Of a DNA stretch of 64,000 nt, positions 55,314 through 64,000 are shown piece after piece; position 1 is the stretch's first letter; the number at the start of each line of letters is the position of its first letter. Below the pieces are notes generated by a model. That model was given only the letters and a program-made list of their open reading frames with translations, was not told where the DNA came from and ran no database searches. This DNA is from Coix lacryma-jobi var. lacryma-jobi (lineage: Eukaryota > Streptophyta > Magnoliopsida > Poales > Poaceae): positions 60,092,577 to 60,156,576 of the forward strand of contig CM019826.1 of assembly GCA_009763385.1 (NCBI GenBank), read 5' to 3'. The translations under genes were made by a program, and so were the position numbers.

Positions 55314-55615
55314 CGACCGGACTCTGGCTTGCGTCCGGTCAGCAGGGACCGGACGCGTCCGGTCGTCAGAAAACAGCTCTGGGAGCTCTCTGTTCGCGAC
55401 CGGACGCACGGAGCTCAAACGTCCGGTCGTTCACTGAGCGTCCGGTCAGATGAGACAATGACACGGGAACAGTGCAAGCGTAGCGTCCGGTCGAAATGCA
55501 AACAGAGCGTCCGGTCGAGAGCGTCCGGTCAGTACGCAGAAAAGCTTGGCGCCGTGCTCAACGACCGGACTCTGAAAGCGTGCGTCCGGTCAGCCCGACA
55601 GAGCGTCCGGTCACT
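55314..55615 (-). repeat. GACCGGACGC array in the Cop4 LTR
   Basis: About nine GCGTCCGGTC copies (plus strand) plus about four inverted ones occur. GACCGGACGCGTCCGGTC at 55347-55364 is a perfect 18-base palindrome. Confidence 0.85.
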
Positions 55616-56380
55616 CCGCGACTGCACTGAAACTCCGGCGATTCAACCCGATCCCCTCCGAATCAAGTGCTCTAGGCTTGGGATTCGATCTGAGGAGTCA
55701 CAAGGAGGTTAGTGAGCTATCTCTAAGAGATCATGGCTCGAACCTAACTCCACATCGGTGAATCGAAGGAATTCGGGGGAAAGAAGAAAAAGAGACCCGA
55801 AACTAAAACTTGATCGATCTCCTAGACCGTGAGGTTAGAGATGATTTCTTTCGGTGGAAAGAAGTGCCTCACGATCTAGAGCAACTCAGTTCAAACGGAA
55901 TCGTGAAAGATGAACCGAGCACAAAGATCAAGCGACGGGAAAACTCAAGGCACAAAGCAATCCGCGAAGAACATGATGAACATGAAATCAAAACGCGAAT
56001 TGACACCAAGAGATGGGATCCAAGGTGAGGATACGGCCTCACTTCCTCGAATCAACAGTACACAGAGTGGAGTCTCTCTGCGGATCTCAACTAGCTAAAG
56101 CAGGGGTGTGGGAGAGTGGAAACCCTAGGAAATGAAAGCTCTAACTGAGATTGAGATAGGGAGGAGGGTGTCTCCCCTAGACTACTTATACTAACTAGCC
56201 TAAGTCTATTTCCTACTCTACCCCTCTCTACTCTAATTACAGAGCGGACCAGCCTAACCCTAAGGCTATTCTAGTCCACCCGCTGGTGGTAGGTAGATCC
56301 GACGGCCACGCCCGCACGGTCTTCCGCGTCGCCTCCACGCAACCTTCAGATCGCCGCCACGTGCCGCCACCGCTCTGCAC

Positions 56381-56640
56381 CCCCGGTTTTGCGGCCCAAA
56401 CCGGGAACCAGCCTTTTCCATCAGCCCCCGGTTTTGAGGCCCAAACCGGGAAACCAGCCTCCAGCCCGTTTTTGTGGCCAAACTCGGAAACCGTCCGCGC
56501 CCGAGTTTTGAGGCCCAAACTCGGAAACCGGCCCCACGCCCAGGTTTTGAGGCTCACCTGGAAACCGTCGCGCCCAGGTTTTGTGGCTCAACCTGGAAAC
56601 CCAGCACCCAGGTTTTGAGGCCCAAACCTGGAAACCGTCC
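56381..56640 (-). repeat. Array of seven covarying hairpins in the Cop4 LTR
   Basis: Seven units occur. Perfect stems include CCCGGTTT/AAACCGGG (two units, the first at 56382-56405), CCGAGTTT/AAACTCGG and CCAGGTTT/AAACCTGG. Two units have shortened loops (GAGGCTC, GTGGCTC) yet keep the CCAGGTT or CAGG/CCTG pairing. The loop core GGCC or GGCT is constant. Confidence 0.85.
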
Positions 56641-57038
56641 ACCGTTGTGTTTTTCCCGGGCTCTACCAACAAACCGGCGTCGTAGAGGGATGCACCGCCT
56701 GTGCACCCCCTTCCACCGACATGATCGCACTTCTCCGCTTGTCGCTGTCGCAGGCTGCCAGCCACCACAGCTGATCCTCCGGCCTCTAGTCCATCAGTCC
56801 AAGTCCACGTCCGCCCTTCACCGTCCGATACATCGGCATGGCACGTCCGCCGCACGGCACGCCCATCCTTCATCGCGCCCGGTCCGTCGGCACGGCACGT
56901 CGCAACTTGACCTTCACCCGCCATCGATCACTGTCTCCGTGCTCGACACCTGCACAACACAAGCCAAAGAACATGCGCATCATCTCCGTTGACAATCACT
57001 CATCACACAGAGACTCGGCATACACCCATGTATCCGCA

Positions 57039-58680
57039 ATCTCCCCTTGATGAGTGCATTGTCAACTCCACAACAAATCATGAATAAGAAGAAGGAGGTA
57101 GGAAGGAGTGAGAAGAGAAAACCCAACCAATGACCCAAAGCCTAACAAAAGCCAAAGAAGGTCAAGTGGATGAAGCGAAAACTTGGTCCCCAAAGACATG
57201 GGCAACGGCTCGACGCAACCAAGCAAAGCAAAGCTAGCCCTCAAGAAGAGGTAGAACAGGCTCAACACCGCTAGCAGATACCAATTGAAGATCGGAGGAC
57301 AACAGAAGCAAAATGCTAGTCCCTCAAGATAGAGGCACAGAGGCTCAACACAACTAGCAAGAAAATCACTCCGAACCAATTGGAAATCAACCCAAACCAA
57401 ATGGGAAAGCACACCAGACGATACCAATTGAAAGCCAAATGAAAAAGCTTATGAAAGCTCATGAAAGCTAGGAACGTTTGCTAGTCCCTCAAGACAGAGG
57501 CAACGGCTCAACACAACTAGCAAACTCCCCCTCGACAAATGCAAGCAACTAGGACAAAACATATGATTTGCATAAATTTCTCCCCCTAGTTGAAAATGCA
57601 CTTATCAAGGCCAAAAGGTATCGGAGAAGCAACTCCCTTCGCATAAACTCCCCCTGAACACAAGATCTCCTTCCAAATGCATATGAAGTCAAAATGCAAG
57701 TTAGGAGCTTCAAGTATATAGTCAAAAAGTGCAAAGATGCTCTAATCAGTATAGCTCCAACATCTCAATTAAGCACTCAAATAGCAAAGGCTCAAACTGA
57801 TCACTTATACGAAATATGAAGCATATGAGCATGTGAGCAGTTTTAAGCCAAAAGAATAGTCACCATCAAAATAGCACTAGACATGTATAGAAGGAATCCA
57901 AACAAGTGCTAAGCATATATACAAGGTGAACTACCCCTAGCAAAGTTCAATCATCATGCATAGGAATGAAGCATATACTTGTGATTTCAAATTCATATCG
58001 GAGTTGCAGCGGTAAAAGAATTCACAAGTTCATTTTTAGCATGTGATTGCGAGAGGTTGAAAGCTTGTCATCGCCTAACTTTTCAACCGTGCGAAGCCTA
58101 TGCCGAAGCAATCAGAAGCTTAAAGCAACGGTTTCGGTCATACACTACATGGCTCAAGTTTAACTCAAAGTGCAATGAGAAACAGTCTCAATACCATGAG
58201 GTTTGACAAGCAATCCCCTCGATCTTTTCAATTCAACAATACTTGGTTCAGATTTAAGCAAGTTATGAACAACCAAGCAAGTGAATGACTCAGAACTAGA
58301 GACATAGCAACCTAGCATATATGAAAAGCAGGAATGGACTCAACACACCCTACACATGCTAGTTGCATATCTCAATGGTGAACATTTTCAGATTTATATA
58401 CATTAGGCATAATTCACCATTCCAAAAATAGCTCGCTCATAACATGTAACAGTGATCAGAAAGAGCATAAGCTACAAGCATCATCATAAGTATCGGAGCA
58501 ATACTAACAAGAGCATAATTACATTCTAGTGAATATAGACATGAAGCTCAGAATGTAAATGCGTATGCCCGACACAAAACTGAAAGAAGAAAGATACCAA
58601 ATGGAAAGACTCAAGAAACTCAAAAGAAAAGAGCCTCAAAATAAAAGAGTCAGTCTGTACATCTCAAAATGCTTCCCCAT
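57039..58680 (-). other. Cop4 post-pol non-coding region and polypurine tract
   Basis: The polypurine tract complement ATCTCCCCTTG adjoins the LTR at 57039. The TTGAGCC/GCTAGC tandem repeat is at about 57190-57530, with CTCCCCCT tracts near 57525, 57580 and 57648. The remainder matches 8034-9200. No gene is seen. Confidence 0.7.
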
Positions 58681-59975
58681 CTAAAAGGGGAAACACACAC
58701 CAAGCTCACCCCTCAACCTATTAAAGGTTGATTCGTCTAAAGGCTTGGTGAAAATATCAGCCAATTGGTGATGAGTATCGACATGGCGAAGGTCGATATC
58801 ACCCTTCTCCTGGTGGTCTCGCAAGAAATGAAAGCGCACATCAATGTGTTTGGTTTTCGAGTGAAGCACGGGGTTCTTAGCAACGCTAATGGCACTCGTG
58901 CTGTCACAAAGCAAAGGAACTCGAGTAAAGCTCAAACCAAAATCACGCAAAGTGGCCATCATCCAGAGTAACTGGGAACAGCAGCTAGCCGCAGCAACAT
59001 ATTCAGCCTCCGTGGTAGACTGAGCGACACTAGACTGCTTGCGAGAAGACCACGACACCAGAGAAGATCCAATAAACTGGCAAGTCCCAGAAGTGGACTT
59101 GCGCTCAATGCGACAACCAGCAAAATCAGCATCAGAAAAGCCACAAAGCGAGAGGGTGGAAGAAGCAGAATACCAAATCCCGAACTCAGGCGTGAAACGA
59201 AGGTACCTGAAGATGCGCTTCACCGCCTGACGGTGAGAAGTGCGTGGCGAAGCCTGAAAGCGCGCGCACAAGCACACGGCGAACTGAATGTCCGGCCGTG
59301 TCGCCGTCAGGTAGAGCAGCGATCCAATCATGCTGCGGTACTCCTTCTGGTCCACTGCTTCTCCATCCGTGTCGGCATCCAGGGCAGTCGTCGTCGACAT
59401 GGGCGTCGGAAGAGGCTTGGCCTCACCCATGTCGAACCGCTTCAGCAAGTCCCTCGTGTACTTGCCCTGGTGCACAAACGTCCCCTCTCGGGATTGCTTA
59501 ATTTGCAACCCGAGAAAGAAAGTCAGCTCGCCCATCATGCTCATCTCGAACTCCCTGCTCATAGTATCTGCAAACTTGGCAACCAAAGCGTGAGAAGAAC
59601 CACCGAAAATGATATCATCCACGTAAATTTGGACCAAGAGAGTATCTTTGCCTTGCTTGAGGAGAAAGAGCGTTTTATCAACACATCCCATTTTAAAACC
59701 CTTAGCTAGCAAAAAGGTTTTTAATCTCTCATACCAGGCTCTAGGGGCTTGTTTCAAACCATACAAAGCTTTGTGGAGTTTAAAGACATGGTTTGGAAAC
59801 TTGGGATTTTCAAAACCGGGGGGTTGCTGGACATAGACCTCCTCCTCAATATAGCCGTTTAAGAAGGCACTCTTGACATCCATTTGAAAAAGTTTGAAAC
59901 CCATGGATGCAGCATAAGCCAAGAGTATCCTAATAGCCTCCAAACGAGCTACAGGAGCGAAGGTCTCCTCATAAT
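58681..59975 (-). pseudogene. Cop4 reverse transcriptase (main part) and RNase H
   Basis: One open frame from MEAIRILLAY to GVCFPF (58681-59943, 420 residues). RT has QMDVKSAFLNG, LYGLKQAPRAWY and the catalytic YVDDIIFG at about residues 105-112. RNase H has SDADFAGC, TTEAEYVAA and TKHIDVRFHFLRD. Within this segment there is no break, unlike Cop1 and Cop2, which have stops in it. It is separated from the RT N-terminus by a one-base deletion in a G run near 59981 that creates a stop. Confidence 0.9.
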
Positions 59976-60954
59976 CTATCCCTCCTTCTGACTATAACCC
60001 TTCGCTACAAGCCGGGCCTTGTTTCTCACAATGTGGCCCTCCTCTCCTTGCTTGTTTTTAAATACCCATTTTGTCCCAATAGGTTTACAGTCAGGAGGTG
60101 GTGGCACTAGAACCCAAACCCGATTTCGCTCAAAGTTCTCTAGCTCCTCATGCATGGCATTGACCCAATCCGGATCCGTCAATGCGTGTCCAACATCTCG
60201 GGGCTCAAAAGACGCAACAAAAGCAGAATGAGCAAAGTGCGAGATGTGCTGTGACCTGGAGCGAGTAACTCGCTCGTCGATGTCGCCGATCATCTGTTCA
60301 GGAGGGTGCTGGCGCTGGATGTGTCGTGGCGCCTCCCGGGAAGAAGTGACCTCCCCCTCAACAGCAGCTGGTTCCACCCCGGGTACAAAAGGTACCGCGC
60401 GAGGTGGATCCCACGGCCCCCAGGAAGAAGACGTCTCGGGGCCACGGGTCGTCGTCGAAGCCGCTCCCGGCGGCGCGGCAGGCGGAGGGGGTGCTGGATC
60501 ATCTATACCTTCAGCACCCTCTTCCTCGTCATCGAAAAGAGGCTCTCCAACCTCGTGATCACCTGCACGCTCAAAACGAGAAGAAGGAGAAACAAGAGTC
60601 TCGTCGAAAGTGACATCTGATGTCTCCATGACTCGGTTAGTGTCAAGGTTAAGTACACGATAAGCTCGAGTGTGAGTGCCATAACCCAAAAACACACCGT
60701 CAGAAGAACGAGACTCAAACTTGTCCAGGTTGCCTTTTTCAATATAAAACAGTGGCAACCAAAGACTCTAAAATAACTCACCTTGGGCTGGCGACCAAAA
60801 CGCAACTCATAAGAGGTCTTCTTCAAAAACGCTCTCAGAAAAATGCGATTCGAAATGTAGCATGCAGTGTTCAGCTTCGGCCCAAAGCGCCTAGGAGTCC
60901 TATGCTCATCAAGCATCGTCCTGGCCATCTCAACAAGGGTCCGATTCTTCCTCT
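59976..60954 (-). pseudogene. Cop4 integrase C-terminus, linker and RT N-terminus
   Basis: The frame 59976-60758 carries the integrase tail (FLGYGTHTRAYRVLNL), an acidic/Pro-rich linker (EVGEPLFDDEEEGAEG) and the RT start up to KARLVAKGYSQKEG. The upstream part (60758-60954) is in another frame because one base is missing in the ILKKGN-type run near 60737. It also has a short out-of-frame excursion near 60880-60890 caused by two small deletions that sum to three bases. Confidence 0.85.
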
Positions 60955-61640
60955 CTACAACACCATTTTGGGGGGTGTATAGGGAGAAGAAAACTGATGC
61001 TCCAAACCAAGGCGTTTACAAAACTTCTCAAAATCCGAATTTTTAAACTCGGAACCATTATCACTTCTAATCGCTCGCATCGAGTTCAAAGGGAACTCGT
61101 TCTGAAGACGCAAAATCAGATCGCGAGCGAAGGAGAATGTCTCGGACTTCTCAACTAAAAAGAAGACCCACGAATACCTCGAAAAGTCGTCAACAATAAC
61201 AAGCACATACCACTTCCCACCAACCGAGCTCACCCGAGCCGGACCAACAAGGTCCATATGCAAAAGCTCTCCGGGGTGCGAGGTCATAACCTTGGTCAAA
61301 GGATGGTGGGGAGCAGCAACCATCTTTCCATGCCGGCAAGCATGGCAAACTAGATCCTTCTCCAACGAAAGCTTGGGCAATCCTCGGATTAAGCCAAGTG
61401 AGCTAAGTCTTGCAAGCAAGTCAAAACTCAGGTGACCGAGCCTCCTATGCCACTTCCAAAGATCAGAAGAAGAAGGACTAGCCAAAAGACAGCGAGAAGA
61501 TCCAAACGACTTTGAGAAATTCGCGCGAAAGACATTTCCAAAGGGTGAAATCAGACATACAAGATCACCCTGAGGATCTAAGATCCGGCTAAGGTTCGGT
61601 TTGAAACGAATCTCATAGCCTTCACGAAAGTTGCGAAACA
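60955..61640 (-). pseudogene. Cop4 integrase catalytic region
   Basis: It contains the WHRRLGH ... CHAC zinc finger, catalytic Asp in HMDLVGP and Asp in IRSDNGSEFKN. A one-base deletion just before the NGVVERKN segment (near 60967) ends the frame at TPPKMVL, so the catalytic Glu is out of frame. The left limit is the two-base deletion after LLSVSQL that separates it from the protease. Confidence 0.88.
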
Positions 61641-61858
61641 GAAAGCAAGTTAAAATGCAGGTTAGAAACAAGAGCAACCTCGCGCAACACAAAGTGCTCA
61701 TTAACCCGCACTGCACCAACGGACAATACCTTGCCCTTACCTTTGTCGCCGAAGGTTATGTACTCCTTTCCGGCGACCGGACTATGGCTGGAGAACCATT
61801 TGGCATTTCCGGTCATGTGCCTCGAGCAACCGGAATCCACAAGCCAAATGTCCTCCAA
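61622..61858 (-). pseudogene. Cop4 protease
   Basis: MEDIWLVDSGCSRHMTGNAK starts the retropepsin-like domain, with Asp-Ser-Gly as the catalytic motif. It then has YITFGDKGKGKVLSVGAVRV and FNLLSVSQL, where a two-base deletion shifts the frame. The stop that ends gag is at 62057. The intervening 200 bases hold the CAACACTGG and CCCCAGTGTTGG blocks at which Cop1 inserted into Cop2. Confidence 0.85.
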
Positions 61859-62056
61859 CCGCTCCTCCTACATCAATAAAAAGACATAGGGTGAACATAC
61901 GGTCCAACACTGGGGTTAGTAAGATAAGAAGGAAACCAGTGTTGGGCCGGCTGCTCAAAAGAACGGTCAGTGTAAAAACCATCCTGTCTAGGGGGATAGC
62001 GATCACCACGCACAGAAAACGTGGTCCGCTGGGGAAGAAGCGCTCACCGCGAAACT

Positions 62057-64000
62057 CTACCTGCGGTGGGACAAGCGCTCAACAAAGCCTCCGCCACGGG
62101 GTCCGTTACCTGCAAAAGCAGGACCCCGTCGGGCACGCTCTCTACGAGGTCTACGCCTAGGAGCCTGCTGCTCAACTCTAGCGTCTCTCCTCGGAGCTCT
62201 CTCCTGCCTAGGCCTAACAAACTGAGGTGCTCTACCTCTAGGCCTAGTCTCCCTCCTAGGGGCTCTCTCCTGCTGCCTAGGCTGGGTATGCTTCCCTCCA
62301 GACCTAGCAGCTCTCCCCTGAGGCTTCGGAGCATGTCCACCACGAGCTGGGTGAAACATGTCCGGGTTCTGCATCTCCCTAGCACGGCGCGCCTCTCTCC
62401 TGCGCCTAAAGCAGAACTCACTCAGGTGACCATCCCGCCCACAAAAGTCACACTGAAACCTCACCGCGCGCAAAGGGGGTTGTTGGTTTGCAGGGATGTG
62501 GGTATGGTTCACCTTGCCCTTGCCCTTCTGTGGCAACTCCTCTCGGATGGGTGGCATTGTGTCAAGCTTGTTCTTTAGGTGATTGGGCTTGGGTTGCCAT
62601 TGTGGATTCTTGGGTGGAGCCTTGGGAGGTTCAACTACAACTCCATCCTTGGTGACAGGCTTGGCAGGCTCTTTGGGTGGAAGCTTGGTTAGTTTGGGAG
62701 TAGTGGTGGAGTTGGGCTTCTCACTCGGATCAAGACCACTAGACTCTCCAATCTTCCCAACGGAAAGATCAACACCCTGCGCAAGGCCTACACCAGGAGC
62801 CCCAGCAGCTCGCTTGAATTGGGAGATCATCATCCCGAGCTGAGGCTCACCACAAGACACCCATGACAAGACGGTCCGAAGGTATGTGTTTTCCTCCTCG
62901 GTACGCACCTTGTCATGCCTCACATTGGCCATCTCCTGCTCCAGGCCCTCACACAAAGCACACCTCTTGACACAAGTGCTATCCGAGCCGGCCTTCTCAA
63001 AAGACTCAAGCTTGGCATTCTTCTCTGCCAACTCGGATTGCAAGACAGGACAAGTCTTGCACGCACCCAACAGCTGCGGTCTAGCTCGGAGCTCATCCAC
63101 CTCATCTACCAGCGCAGCATGCTTACTCCTCAGAGTGAGAAGATCCGTCATGTGCGCGGCGCAACTCTCGCACTCCAACTCCTCCGACACAACCACGGTG
63201 GACCGAGCGAACTCAAGCTCCTTCACCGTGTCCTCCCACTTCTGCCTAAACTCCTTGCGCTCTCTAGCGGCACGCCTAAGCAACTTGTCTTGACTAAGGA
63301 GGGCAGCAGTCAACTTCTCAACCTCGGAGGAAAGCTCGTCGTAGGTGAGAGATACCTGGGAGGTGTCGTCGTCGTCGTCGTTCCGAGGTGTGTGCTCCAG
63401 CTCGCCTCCGACCTCATCTCCGAGCGCCATGGTACACAGGCCTTCGTCGCCGGCGAAGAAGCACAAGCCGTTGAACGTGTCCTCCAGCTTCTTCTTCTCG
63501 GACTCGTCATCACTCGATCGAGCGGAGTCGTCATCCGAGCCGTCGACGTCGCTGAGCGTGGCGAAGAACGCTCGCTGCTCAGCCTGCTGCTTCTCCAAGT
63601 ACTTCTTCTTGATGTACTCTTTGTTGAAGCCGCCCCGCTTCTTGTGCCTTGAGGGAACGTGCTTCTCCTTGTACTTGGAGTCGCGCCTGTGGCCGTGATC
63701 GCCCTTCCCAAGATGCTTGTTCTTCTTCTTGGGGCAGTCGGCGATGAAGTGGTCGGGGTCGCCGCACTCGTAGCATCCGGTGCGTCCTCCTCCGCGACGA
63801 CGGTTCATGCGGTTGTTGTGGAACCGCGAGAACCGGTTGGCAAGCAAAGCCAACTCGTCATCTCCCAACGTCTCCAGCTGGTCCTCTGTAACAGAAAAGA
63901 GACAGGACAAAGCAAAGCCAGCTGAGGGGTTAGAGGAAGAACCGGAAACCAAAGCCATGGACGGGCGAGAAGGATTTTCAAAAGAAGCCCTCGCCATAGC
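62057..64000 (-). CDS. Cop4 gag (C-terminal 646+ residues), two zinc knuckles
   Basis: This is the longest intact coding frame in the window, open to the right edge; the N-terminal UBN2-type capsid region is expected beyond it. Counting from the Met at 63997, the frame has DDELALLANRFSRFHNNR, then a CCHC knuckle CYECGDPDHFIADC at residues 75-88. A Lys/Arg-rich stretch and an acidic Ser/Asp block (about 149-168) follow. Residues 215-375 form a long coiled coil with CxxC pairs (CESC, CKTC, CALC). A Pro/Lys-rich linker leads to a second knuckle, CDFCGRDGHLSEFC, at 516-529, and an Arg-rich tail. Two distant knuckles and a coiled coil are typical of SIRE/Maximus gag. It packages element RNA. Confidence 0.88.
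   Translation of the reverse strand, partial: AMARASFENPSRPSMALVSGSSSNPSAGFALSCLFSVTEDQLETLGDDELALLANRFSRFHNNRMNRRRGGGRTGCYECGDPDHFIADCPKKKNKHLGKGDHGHRRDSKYKEKHVPSRHKKRGGFNKEYIKKKYLEKQQAEQRAFFATLSDVDGSDDDSARSSDDESEKKKLEDTFNGLCFFAGDEGLCTMALGDEVGGELEHTPRNDDDDDTSQVSLTYDELSSEVEKLTAALLSQDKLLRRAARERKEFRQKWEDTVKELEFARSTVVVSEELECESCAAHMTDLLTLRSKHAALVDEVDELRARPQLLGACKTCPVLQSELAEKNAKLESFEKAGSDSTCVKRCALCEGLEQEMANVRHDKVRTEEENTYLRTVLSWVSCGEPQLGMMISQFKRAAGAPGVGLAQGVDLSVGKIGESSGLDPSEKPNSTTTPKLTKLPPKEPAKPVTKDGVVVEPPKAPPKNPQWQPKPNHLKNKLDTMPPIREELPQKGKGKVNHTHIPANQQPPLRAVRFQCDFCGRDGHLSEFCFRRRREARRAREMQNPDMFHPARGGHAPKPQGRAARSGGKHTQPRQQERAPRRETRPRGRAPQFVRPRQERAPRRDARVEQQAPRRRPRRERARRGPAFAGNGPRGGGFVERLSHRR

Larger units (their letters stand above)
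55045..57038 (-). repeat. 3' LTR of Cop4
   Basis: On the minus strand it reads TGCGGATACATGG to CGGTCCTTCA, 1994 bp. It shares the end blocks and the hairpin array (56381-56640) with Cop1 and Cop2, but has the GACCGGACGC array (55314-55615) of Cop3 in place of CGGACAGTCCG. Confidence 0.87.
55045..64000 (-). mobile_element. Cop4, Ty1/copia element (SIRE/Maximus-like), minus strand, 5' end beyond the window
   Basis: It has 3' LTR 55045-57038, post-pol spacer, RNase H to protease, and a long gag that runs off the right edge. This is the copy that shows the family's gag and the uninterrupted gag-protease junction. Pol contains at least four uncorrected frame breaks, whereas gag is open throughout. 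Confidence 0.88.

Noticed and set aside
62915..63652. 245-codon plus-strand frame opposite Cop4 gag
   Set aside because: Shadow of the gag coding strand, leucine-rich from antisense of its Glu/Lys-rich coiled coil.

Overview
This is nested plant retrotransposon DNA, most likely from the heterochromatin of a large grass genome (Poaceae; Panicoideae is plausible but not proven). I see no host gene, tRNA, rRNA or CRISPR array. Almost every base belongs to one of four LTR-retrotransposon families, here called GypA, GypB, Cop and Tek. All are degraded or non-autonomous. The most complete protein-coding stretch is the Cop gag at the right edge.

Layout, left to right. 1-4813: right part of GypA-1 (gag, protease, 3' LTR). 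4814-11732: right part of Cop1 (Ty1/copia, SIRE/Maximus-like), into which GypA-1 inserted. 11733-18695: right part of Cop2, into which Cop1 inserted. 18696-42025: right part of GypA-2, into which Cop2 inserted; it carries an ATHILA-ORF1-like gene, and its 3' LTR is split by GypB-1 (22853-40908). The 3' LTR of GypB-1 is split in turn by Tek, a chromovirus of the Tekay/Del type with 3.2-kb LTRs (30895-40808). 42026-42070: scrap of a GypB-type LTR. 42071-48173: Cop3 on the minus strand, containing a solo GypA LTR (45385-47284). 48174-55044: GypB-2 on the minus strand, inserted in Cop3. 55045-64000: Cop4 on the minus strand, inserted in the 5' LTR of GypB-2 and running off the window with gag. The chain (GypB LTR scrap > GypA-2 > Cop2 > Cop1 > GypA-1) is five levels deep.

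How the parts work together. Only the Cop family carries reverse transcriptase, integrase and RNase H, and each copy is broken by a few stops or frameshifts. GypA, GypB and Tek keep LTRs, primer sites, polypurine tracts and pieces of gag or protease but have no polymerase, so they must have been mobilised by enzymes of related autonomous elements.

The most interesting signals are non-coding. The Cop LTRs contain an array of about six hairpins whose stems change in a compensating way while the loop stays constant. They also contain a second array of a palindromic 11-mer that is replaced by a different motif in other Cop copies. GypA and GypB share an A-rich cassette of short hairpins with compensatory stems. 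GypA LTRs appear to have grown at their 3' ends in steps of about 70 bp, each leaving a fossil primer-binding site. LTR starts form a hairpin directly against the polypurine tract. Together these point to RNA-structure modules under selection in elements whose proteins have decayed.
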